Positions 1 to 5,434 of a stretch of 11,728 nt of DNA are shown one piece after another. A program made the position numbers and the translations under genes. The stretch is taken from contig JAIENF010000041.1 in assembly GCA_019751575.1 (NCBI GenBank), positions 1 through 11,728 of the forward strand, in the 5' to 3' direction. The notes beneath the pieces were generated by a model that worked only from the letters and a program-made list of their open reading frames with translations, was not told where the DNA came from and searched no databases. This stretch comes from Burkholderiales bacterium (GTDB lineage: Bacteria > Pseudomonadota > Gammaproteobacteria > Burkholderiales > CAIKXV01). Each line of letters starts with the position of its first letter. The first letter of the stretch is position 1.

Positions 1-99
1 GGCGGAGCCCAGGGCCGCGGTGGCCAGGGCTGCGACGGCGTCGCAGCCGCGGGCAGCAGCCCGGCCGGTGGCGCCCGTTGTTCGCGTAAGGGTCTTCAT
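1..99 (-). CDS. N-terminus of a probable exported protein (partial, runs off the left edge)
   Basis: The reverse strand shows GGAGGAA followed after seven bases by ATG (99-97), then 33 open codons to the window edge. The peptide starts MKTLTRTTGATGRAAARG and continues into an alanine/leucine-rich stretch (AVAALATAALGSA). This is a basic N-terminus followed by a short hydrophobic core, as in a Sec or Tat signal peptide. The gene is 68 bases downstream of the MmgE/PrpD stop, on the same strand, and probably belongs to the same operon. In Burkholderiales, catabolic operons of this composition often carry a periplasmic Bug/TctC-type substrate-binding protein at this position. That is only a contextual guess, because no mature-domain sequence is visible. 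The strong Shine-Dalgarno and signal-like start make a real gene likely; its function cannot be read from here. Confidence 0.6.
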   Translation of the reverse strand, partial: MKTLTRTTGATGRAAARGCDAVAALATAALGSA

Positions 100-167
100 C
101 GAGGGTTCCTCCACTGTGTTGCAGGATGTCGGTACTGCGGCGACCTCGCCCACCGAACGTGGGCCGA

Positions 168-1559
168 TCAGGCCAACCAGTCGCGCACGCCGGCTTCATC
201 GTGCAGGCGCCAGCAGCGCGCAATGACCTGGCGCATCTCGTCCGGCGATGCGCCGTCGGCGTAGGCGGCGAGCCGCAGGGCCTTGTCTTCAAGCTCCGGC
301 CGCGACAGCGTGTTGCCGGGGTCGCCCTTGGGCGTGTCCACGCGCTGCTCGAAGTGCCGGCCGTCGGTGGTCGTCACCTCGACCCGGCCCAGCCAGCGCT
401 TGGGATATGCGCCGTCGACTTCGGGATCGAGCACCATGGTGACCCGCTCGAGGAAGGCGCGCACCCTTGCATCGCGCAGCGCCGGGTCGGTGAACTCGCC
501 CAGGCCGGCCCGGCCGTGCAGGGCGATCTGCGCGAGCACGAAACCCATCGAGAATTTCGACTGGTGGATCGAGCGCGGGTCGGTGACCGGGCCCAGCACG
601 TCGATCGCACCCTGGTGCACGTGGCAGCGCACGCTGGCGATCGCATCGGCGGCGAGGCCGTGGGACTGCATCAGCTCGAGCAGCGCATCGGCTGCGGGAT
701 GCGTGTGGCGGCAGGAAGCATGGAACTTGAAGGACGTCTCGGCCAGCGCCCAGCGTTCGCCGAGACGGTCGACCAGGCAGGCCGGATCGGCATCGGTCGA
801 CATGCCCGCCGCCATCCCGGTCGGTCCTTCCAGGATGCGTCGTGCGCCAGTGAAGCCGTCCCGGGCCAGCCATGCGGCGGTCAGGCCATTGGCGGCGGCC
901 TTGGCGGTATGCAGCTGCTTGGAGTCGGCGGCATCGCGCAGGAACTCCCACAGGCCCGCGGCCTGGGTACCGGCGGAGCCGAGGGCGTGCTGCATGCGGT
1001 CGGCGTCGAGCTTCAGCAGGTGGCCGACCGCAGCGGCTGCAGCCAGGGTGCCCGCAGTGCCGGTCGTGTGGAAGATGCGATAGTGCGAACGCCCGAGGAA
1101 CTCGCCGACGCGGATGCCGCATTCATAGCCCGCGACGCAGGCCGCGATGAAGTCACGACCGGTCGCGCCGATCGCCTGCGCCGTGGCCAGCGCCGCGGGG
1201 AACACCACCGTGGCCGGATGCAGGACGGAACTGTTGTGCAGGTCGTCCTGCTCGACCACGTGAGAGGCCGCAGCGTTGACCATCGCGGCGAACAGCGGCG
1301 AGGAGAAGGTGCGGTTGGTCAGCACCTGAGCGCCGGTGCCGGTCGTGGCGCCGGCCGGACCCATCGTGGCGGCGAACGCTTCGAACACCTTCACCGGCCG
1401 TGCCGAGCGCCCGGCGATGGTGCAGGCGAACCAGTCGAGGAACAGGTCCTCGCAGCGCGCGACCACGTCGGCGGGGATCTGCTCGTATCGGATCGACGCG
1501 AGGAATGCAGACAGCGCGGCGGTTTCGCCCGCTGCAGGTTGGCTTGCCTGGACGCTCAT
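168..1559 (-). CDS. MmgE/PrpD family protein (2-methylcitrate dehydratase / cis-aconitate decarboxylase superfamily)
   Basis: 463 aa, the normal length for MmgE/PrpD proteins. The start at 1559 is supported by AGGAGGAG about seven bases upstream. The superfamily contains iron-sulfur-independent 2-methylcitrate dehydratase (PrpD), cis-aconitate decarboxylase and iminodisuccinate epimerase. Members work on small di- or tricarboxylates, usually in the cytoplasm. Visible family features are the early DLFLDWFACTIAGR segment (about 38-51), EQDDLHNSSVLHPA (about 103-116, with D106, H108 and H114), RIFHTTGTAG (161-170, H164), DSKQLHTAKAAANG (212-225, K214) and SFKFHASCRHTHPAADA (276-292, K278). These correspond in position to the acidic, histidine and lysine active-site residues of cis-aconitate decarboxylase. 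The tyrosine usual near residue 340 (KFSxxYxxA) is phenylalanine here (SKFSMGFVLA). The neighbours, a CoA-transferase and an acyl-CoA dehydrogenase, argue against the classical methylcitrate cycle, since no prpB or prpC is present. The family is sure; the substrate is unknown. Confidence 0.93.
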   Translation of the reverse strand: MSVQASQPAAGETAALSAFLASIRYEQIPADVVARCEDLFLDWFACTIAGRSARPVKVFEAFAATMGPAGATTGTGAQVLTNRTFSSPLFAAMVNAAASHVVEQDDLHNSSVLHPATVVFPAALATAQAIGATGRDFIAACVAGYECGIRVGEFLGRSHYRIFHTTGTAGTLAAAAAVGHLLKLDADRMQHALGSAGTQAAGLWEFLRDAADSKQLHTAKAAANGLTAAWLARDGFTGARRILEGPTGMAAGMSTDADPACLVDRLGERWALAETSFKFHASCRHTHPAADALLELMQSHGLAADAIASVRCHVHQGAIDVLGPVTDPRSIHQSKFSMGFVLAQIALHGRAGLGEFTDPALRDARVRAFLERVTMVLDPEVDGAYPKRWLGRVEVTTTDGRHFEQRVDTPKGDPGNTLSRPELEDKALRLAAYADGASPDEMRQVIARCWRLHDEAGVRDWLA

Positions 1560-1580
1560 CGTATTGCTCCTCCTGTTGCG

Positions 1581-1597
1581 GCCGGCGTCGCGCCGGC
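1581..1597. repeat. 7-bp perfect inverted repeat in the CoA-transferase/mmgE gap
   Basis: GCCGGCG (1581-1587), loop TCG, CGCCGGC (1591-1597). On the minus-strand transcript it lies in the 57-base gap between the CoA-transferase stop (1617-1619) and the MmgE/PrpD start, just upstream of the AGGAGGAG ribosome binding site. There is no T-tract, so it is not a standard terminator. It could be a processing or stabilising hairpin. In sequence this GC-rich it may also be chance. Confidence 0.35.
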
Positions 1598-1616
1598 ATC
1601 CGGTGATGACCTGCGC

Positions 1617-2834
1617 TCAGACGGCGCCGGCGTCGTGAAGCGCGCGCACGGATTCTGCACCGTAGCCGAGTTCGGCCAGGATGCGGTCGGTGTGTTCAGC
1701 CAGTGCAGGCACCGGGGCCATCGACGCTTCGAAATCGCCGAACGTGGCCGGTGGCAGCACGGCGCGCATGGTGCCGCCGGGATGCGCGACCGCGCGCCAG
1801 CGGTCGCGTGCCTCCAGCTGCGGATGCGCCCAGACGTCGGCCGGCGTGTTCAGCCGGCCGTTCGCGATGCCGGCGGCCTCGAGGCGCTCGACCAGTTCGG
1901 CGGCCGTGATGCGGGAGAAGACGGCCTGGAAGATGTCCATCATCTCGGCGCGGCGCTCGGTGCGTTTCGTGTTGCTGTCGTAGCGGCTGTCGCGCGCCAG
2001 CCCGGGCTGGCCGAGCACCTTGTCGCAGAACACCGCCCATTCGCGTTCGTTCTGCAGGCCGAGCATCACGCTGCGGCCGTCTGCGCAATCGAACTTGCCA
2101 TAGGGAACGATCGTCGCATGGTCGGGCCCGCTGCGCCGCGGCGCATTGCCCGAGTACTGCGTGTAGTAGACCGGATGGCTGTTCCATTCGACCAGGCAGT
2201 CGAACATCGGCACCTCGATGTGCGCGCCGGTGCCATCGCATTCGCGCCGGTAGAGCGCGGCCAGGATCGCCGAGTACGCATGCATGCCGGTGGCGATGTC
2301 GGCGATCGACACGCCGACCTTGCAGGGCGTCTCGGGGGTGCCGGTGACCGACAGGACGCCTGACTCGCTCTGGATCAGCAGGTCGTAGGCCTTCTTGTCG
2401 GCATAGGGGCCGGTCGCACCGTAGCCGGAGATCTCGCAGACGATCAGCCGGGGATGCATCTCGCGCAGCGCAGCCGCCCCGAAGCCGAGCCGCTCGACCG
2501 CGCCGGGCGCGAGGTTCTGGATGAACACGTCGGCGCCGGCGACGAGCCGGTGCAGCACTTCACGTGCGGCGTCCTGCTTCAGGTCGAGCGACAGGGATTC
2601 CTTGTTGCGGTTCAGCCAGACGAAGTAGGCCGACTGGCCGTCGACCGCCTTGTCGTAGCCGCGTGCGAAGTCGCCACCGTCGGGCCGCTCGACCTTGATC
2701 ACGCGTGCCCCGAGGTCGCCGAGCTGGCGCGCGGCGAACGGCGCGGCCACGGCCTGCTCGATCGACACGACGGTGATGCCTTCGAGGGGCCGGCGCCCGT
2801 TGCCGCCAGGGTGCTGCAGGGGTGTGGTCGTCAT
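1617..2834 (-). CDS. CaiB/BaiF (class III) CoA-transferase family protein
   Basis: 405 aa from ATG at 2834; typical family length is 380-420. Class III CoA-transferases move CoA from a donor such as succinyl-CoA to a free carboxylate through an aspartyl-CoA anhydride. Visible marks are PLEGITVVSIEQAVAAPFA (16-34), DLGARVIKVERPDGGD (40-55), FVWLNRNKESLSLDL (71-85), EISGYGATGPYADKKAYD (134-151) and VGVSIADIATG (173-183). Within the last, D179 aligns with the catalytic Asp169 of formyl-CoA transferase and CaiB. HIEVPMFD (205-212) follows. The frame stays open upstream to about 3956, but that part is the out-of-frame complement of the acyl-CoA dehydrogenase. The 2834 start fits both family length and spacing. 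The gene begins 14 bases after the acyl-CoA dehydrogenase stop, indicating coupled expression. It likely activates an acid that the dehydrogenase then uses; acid and donor are unknown. Confidence 0.94.
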   Translation of the reverse strand: MTTTPLQHPGGNGRRPLEGITVVSIEQAVAAPFAARQLGDLGARVIKVERPDGGDFARGYDKAVDGQSAYFVWLNRNKESLSLDLKQDAAREVLHRLVAGADVFIQNLAPGAVERLGFGAAALREMHPRLIVCEISGYGATGPYADKKAYDLLIQSESGVLSVTGTPETPCKVGVSIADIATGMHAYSAILAALYRRECDGTGAHIEVPMFDCLVEWNSHPVYYTQYSGNAPRRSGPDHATIVPYGKFDCADGRSVMLGLQNEREWAVFCDKVLGQPGLARDSRYDSNTKRTERRAEMMDIFQAVFSRITAAELVERLEAAGIANGRLNTPADVWAHPQLEARDRWRAVAHPGGTMRAVLPPATFGDFEASMAPVPALAEHTDRILAELGYGAESVRALHDAGAV

Positions 2835-2848
2835 CGACTGCCCGCCGG

Positions 2849-4015
2849 TCAGAACGAACGCGGCATGCCAAGCACATGCTCGCCGACGTAGGAGAGGATC
2901 AGGTTGGTCGAGATCGGGGCCACCTGGTAGAGCTTGGTCTCGCGGAACTTGCGCTCGACGTCGTACTCGGCCGCGAAGCCGAATCCGCCATGGGTCTGCA
3001 CGCAGACGTTGGCTGCTTCCCAGGAAGCGTCGGCGGCAAGCAGCTTGGCCATGTTCGCCTCGGCGCCGCAAGGCAGCCCGGCATCGAACATCTGGCACCC
3101 CTTGAAGCGCATCAGGTCCGCAGCTTCGACGTTGACGTGCGCGCGTGCGATCGGGAACTGGATGCCCTGGTTCTGTCCGATCGGACGATTGAACACGATC
3201 CGGTCCTTCGAGTATTGCGTGGCCTTCTCGATGAACCAGTGTCCGTCGCCGATGCATTCGGCGGCGATCAGCAGGCGTTCGGCATTCATGCCGTCGAGGA
3301 TGTACTTGAAGCCGCGGCCTTCCTCGCCGATCAGGTTCTCGGCCGGCACCTCGAGGTTGTCGAAGAACAGTTCGTTCGTCTGGTGGTTCATCATGTTGCG
3401 GATCGGCTTCACCGTCAGGCCGTTGCCGATCGACTGCTTGAGGTCGACCATGAACACGGACAGGCCGTCGGACTTGCGCTTGCACTGGTCCTTCGGCGTG
3501 GTGCGGGCGAGCAGCAGCATCAGGTCGGAGTACAGCACCCGCGAGATCCACACCTTCTGGCCGTTGACGATGTAGCGGTCGCCCTTGCGCACCGCGGTCG
3601 TCTTCAGGTTGGTGGTGTCGGTGCCGGTCGAAGGCTCGGTGACGCCGAACGACTGCAGGCGCAGCTTGCCGGAGGCGATGCCCGGCAGGTACTTGCGCTT
3701 CTGTTCCTCGGAGCCGTGGCGAAGCACGGTGCCCATCGTGTACATCTGGGCGTGTACATAGCCGGAGTTGCCGCCGGCATGGTTGATCTCCTCGAGGATG
3801 ATCGAGGCCTCGGTGAGGCTGACGCCCGAGCCGCCGTATTCCTCGGGGATCAGCGCGCCCAGCCAGCCGGCGTCCTCGAGGGCCTTGATGAAGGCCTCGG
3901 GATAGCCGCGCTCTTCGTCGATGCGGCGCCAGTACTCGCCGTCGAAGGCGCCGCACAGGTCGCGCACGGCTTCGCGCAGGGGCTGGTGGGTATCGTTGGG
4001 TTGCGGTGCGTTCAT
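2849..4015 (-). CDS. Acyl-CoA dehydrogenase
   Basis: 388 aa from ATG at 4015, the usual length. It is an FAD-dependent enzyme making an alpha,beta-double bond in an acyl-CoA and passing electrons to ETF. The N-terminal helical domain contains ALEDAGWLGALIPEEYGGSG (45-64). The middle beta domain has QSFGVTEPSTGTDTTNLKT (121-139) and NGQKVWIS (151-158). The C-terminal helical domain contains GMNAERLLIAAECIGDG (242-258), DRIVFNRPIGQNQGIQFPIA (271-290) and QTHGGFGFAAEYDVERKFR (340-358). The C-terminal YEGT catalytic motif of medium- and short-chain enzymes is replaced (LYQVAPISTN, 362-371). E246 in NAERLLIAA aligns with the catalytic Glu of isovaleryl-CoA and long-chain dehydrogenases, so activity is probably kept. 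An upstream extension to 4183 would cross the promoter region and is rejected; GGAG sits about ten bases before 4015. It is the first gene of the leftward operon. Confidence 0.94.
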   Translation of the reverse strand: MNAPQPNDTHQPLREAVRDLCGAFDGEYWRRIDEERGYPEAFIKALEDAGWLGALIPEEYGGSGVSLTEASIILEEINHAGGNSGYVHAQMYTMGTVLRHGSEEQKRKYLPGIASGKLRLQSFGVTEPSTGTDTTNLKTTAVRKGDRYIVNGQKVWISRVLYSDLMLLLARTTPKDQCKRKSDGLSVFMVDLKQSIGNGLTVKPIRNMMNHQTNELFFDNLEVPAENLIGEEGRGFKYILDGMNAERLLIAAECIGDGHWFIEKATQYSKDRIVFNRPIGQNQGIQFPIARAHVNVEAADLMRFKGCQMFDAGLPCGAEANMAKLLAADASWEAANVCVQTHGGFGFAAEYDVERKFRETKLYQVAPISTNLILSYVGEHVLGMPRSF

Positions 4016-4039
4016 CGGCGGTCGGCTCCGGTCCGGGCA

Positions 4040-4079
4040 GGGTCGCCGAGGATCGTGTCCGGATCGTCGGCCGGGTCGT
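4040..4079. repeat. Four GGRTCGY heptamers phased at 10-12 bp (possible operator array)
   Basis: GGGTCGC (4040-4046), GGATCGT (4050-4056), GGATCGT (4061-4067) and GGGTCGT (4073-4079) start 10, 11 and 12 bases apart, close to one helical turn. A related GATCGT (4147-4152) overlaps the end of the rightward -10 box. The array sits between the leftward -10 and the acyl-CoA dehydrogenase start, where a repressor or activator could bind. No regulator gene is visible in the window. The match could be chance in GC-rich DNA. Confidence 0.35.
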
Positions 4080-4106
4080 TGCAAAGGGGCATCAGGGCAG
4101 CCGGCG

Positions 4107-4136
4107 ATTATAGGCGCGCTTGACCATCCGGGACAG
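4107..4136 (-). promoter_or_regulatory. Putative leftward promoter for the acyl-CoA dehydrogenase operon
   Basis: On the reverse strand a perfect TATAAT lies at 4112-4107. It is one of the very few AT-rich hexamers in this GC-rich region. The best -35 at an allowed distance is weak (CTGTCC, 4136-4131, 18-bp spacer, three of six matches), so activity may depend on an activator. Transcription would start near 4100, leaving a leader of about 85 bases before ATG 4015. It overlaps the rightward promoter. Confidence 0.45.
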
Positions 4137-4149
4137 CGAATCCTATGAT
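4120..4149 (+). promoter_or_regulatory. Putative sigma70 promoter for the decarboxylase/aldehyde dehydrogenase operon
   Basis: TTGACC (4120-4125) and TATGAT (4144-4149) are separated by 18 bp, each one base from consensus. The predicted start point is about 4156, some 33 bases before GTG 4189. The TTG of the -35 box could be misread as a start codon for the downstream gene, but a -35 hexamer cannot be within the message it drives. Its footprint overlaps the leftward promoter, so the two polymerases should compete. Confidence 0.6.
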
Positions 4150-4188
4150 CGTCCTCCCCTGGGGCATGCCTCCTACTGGACAACCATC

Positions 4189-4713
4189 GTGGCAGAAGTG
4201 ACTTCCGGCTGGCCGGACGACGTATACGCCGAACTCGAGGCAGCCGGCATCCGCCAGGTCTCGTACGTGCCCGACGCAGGACACAGCCGGCTGATCCAGC
4301 GCTGCCAGGCGAACCCCGCGATGCGGACCGTCTCGCTGACCACCGAGGAGGAGGGCGTTGCGATGGGCCTCGGTGCGTGGCTCGGCGGCGATCGCCATGT
4401 GCTGCTGATGCAATCGTCGGGCGTCGGCAACACGATCAACATGCTGGCAGCGCCGATCGAGATGCGCGTGCCGCTGCTGATGCTGGTGACCATGCGGGGA
4501 GAGTGGGCGGAATTCAACCCGTGGCAGCTGCCGATGGGCCAGGGGACCCGCGCGGCCCTGGAAAGCGTCGGCACGCTCGTCTATCCGGTCGACCAGCCTG
4601 CCGAGATCGCACCCACCGTCGGCGCGGCTGCGCACATGGCGTTCAACACCGGCCGTGCCGTGGCCGTGCTGATCGGCCAGCGGGCGATCGGCGCAAAGAA
4701 CTGGAACAAGTAG
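4189..4713 (+). CDS. ThDP-dependent 2-oxoacid decarboxylase, alpha (Pyr-domain) subunit; sulfopyruvate/phosphonopyruvate decarboxylase alpha-like
   Basis: 174 aa from GTG at 4189, close to the roughly 170 aa of sulfopyruvate decarboxylase alpha (ComD). This is the pyrimidine-binding half of a split ThDP enzyme. It shows SYVPDAGHSRLI (25-36), TTEEEGVAMGLGAWLGG (51-67), MQSSGVGNTINML (74-86), PLLMLVTMRGEWAEF (95-109) and PMGQGT (115-120). E55, directly before Gly, should be the conserved glutamate that activates the ThDP N1' atom. The reading frame is open back to a TTG at 4120, but that TTG is the -35 box of a good promoter, so 4189 is preferred (GGA eight bases upstream); GTG 4198 is also possible. 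The beta subunit follows 43 bases downstream and an aldehyde dehydrogenase after that. The substrate is a small 2-oxoacid; sulfopyruvate and phosphonopyruvate are only candidates. Family certain, start fairly sure. Confidence 0.9.
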   Translation: MAEVTSGWPDDVYAELEAAGIRQVSYVPDAGHSRLIQRCQANPAMRTVSLTTEEEGVAMGLGAWLGGDRHVLLMQSSGVGNTINMLAAPIEMRVPLLMLVTMRGEWAEFNPWQLPMGQGTRAALESVGTLVYPVDQPAEIAPTVGAAAHMAFNTGRAVAVLIGQRAIGAKNWNK

Positions 4714-4756
4714 ACCGCCTTCGGTCTCCGATACCTGCAGCGACACGGAACCTTCC

Positions 4757-5398
4757 ATGGCCAGCGTCAACACTCTCCACACTTCCGCGTCGCCGATGCT
4801 GCGCCGGGGACTCGTCGAGGCGATCCTTGCCCGCCGCGGCGATGCGCTCGTGGTCACCGGGCTGGGCACCACCTGCTACGACGTGTTCTCGGTCGGGGAC
4901 AATCCGCTCAACTTCTACAACTGGGCCGGCATGGGCGGTGCCGCGATGGTGGCCTGCGGGCTCGCGCTGGCGCAGCCAGCCAGGCGCGTGCTGTGCATCA
5001 CCGGCGACGGCGAGATGCTGATGGGGCTCGGCAGCCTGGCGACGATCGCCTGCGAGAAGCCTGCCAACCTGTCCATCGTGGTCATGGACAACGAGCATTA
5101 TGTCGAGACCGGCATGCAGGGCACGCACACCGGGCGGGGGGTCGACCTTGCCGGCATCGCACGCGCTGCAGGATTCCCGGTCGCCACCTGCATCGCCGAA
5201 GCAGACGCGTTTCCCGCGGCGCTCGAGGCGATCTACGGCCCGGGTCCGGTGTTCGTCAACATCAAGGTGAGCCCGGCCCAGCCGCCGATGACCCTGCCGA
5301 TGCGCGATGGCCCCTACATCCGCAGCCGCTTCCGGGATGCGTTGCTCGGACCCGCGGTGGCCCATCCGGTGATGCTGCCGGCGTCGAAGCCGCAGTAA
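4757..5398 (+). CDS. ThDP-dependent 2-oxoacid decarboxylase, beta (PP-domain) subunit; sulfopyruvate/phosphonopyruvate decarboxylase beta-like
   Basis: 213 aa, the diphosphate-binding half of the split decarboxylase. It starts with about 13 extra residues, then SPMLRRGLVEAILARRGDA. The ThDP/Mg motif is clear: ITGDGEMLMGLGSLATIA (81-98), with D84 as a metal ligand, and the second arm VVMDNEHYVETGMQGTHTG (108-126), with D111-N112. NFYNWAGMGGAAMVACGLAL (52-71) is the usual glycine-rich stretch before it. Together with the preceding subunit it would form a complete active site at the subunit interface and release an aldehyde plus CO2. The C-terminal 40 residues (after about 172) are proline-rich and probably extend beyond the conserved fold. 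RBS GGAA is eight to nine bases upstream; the gene is 43 bases after alpha and 36 before the aldehyde dehydrogenase, consistent with one transcript. Sure of the family, unsure of the 2-oxoacid. Confidence 0.92.
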   Translation: MASVNTLHTSASPMLRRGLVEAILARRGDALVVTGLGTTCYDVFSVGDNPLNFYNWAGMGGAAMVACGLALAQPARRVLCITGDGEMLMGLGSLATIACEKPANLSIVVMDNEHYVETGMQGTHTGRGVDLAGIARAAGFPVATCIAEADAFPAALEAIYGPGPVFVNIKVSPAQPPMTLPMRDGPYIRSRFRDALLGPAVAHPVMLPASKPQ

Positions 5399-5434
5399 CG
5401 CTCAGCAACCAGCCGTCAGCGCGGGAGGCAACCG

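Noticed and set aside
148..164. Small hairpin (GCCCAC/GTGGGC) after the MmgE/PrpD gene
   Set aside because: Only six pairs and no T-run; too weak to call a terminator.
168..1559. Assignment of the MmgE/PrpD gene as prpD of the methylcitrate cycle
   Set aside because: No prpB, prpC or prpR is nearby, and the neighbours are CoA-transferase and acyl-CoA dehydrogenase; the superfamily has several other activities.
126..2363. Long plus-strand open frame (about 745 codons)
   Set aside because: It lies antisense to the MmgE/PrpD and CoA-transferase genes, crosses both of them and their gap, and has an Arg/Ala/Gly-rich composition with no motif. It is a by-product of high GC content.
2835..3956. 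N-terminal extension of the CoA-transferase through the acyl-CoA dehydrogenase gene (apparent 779-aa fusion)
   Set aside because: The upstream part is the dehydrogenase read in another frame, not a second domain. The family begins at about 2834.
2822..4123. Long plus-strand open frame opposite the acyl-CoA dehydrogenase
   Set aside because: It is fully antisense to a gene with clear family motifs; its own translation shows no domain and would overlap the divergent promoters.
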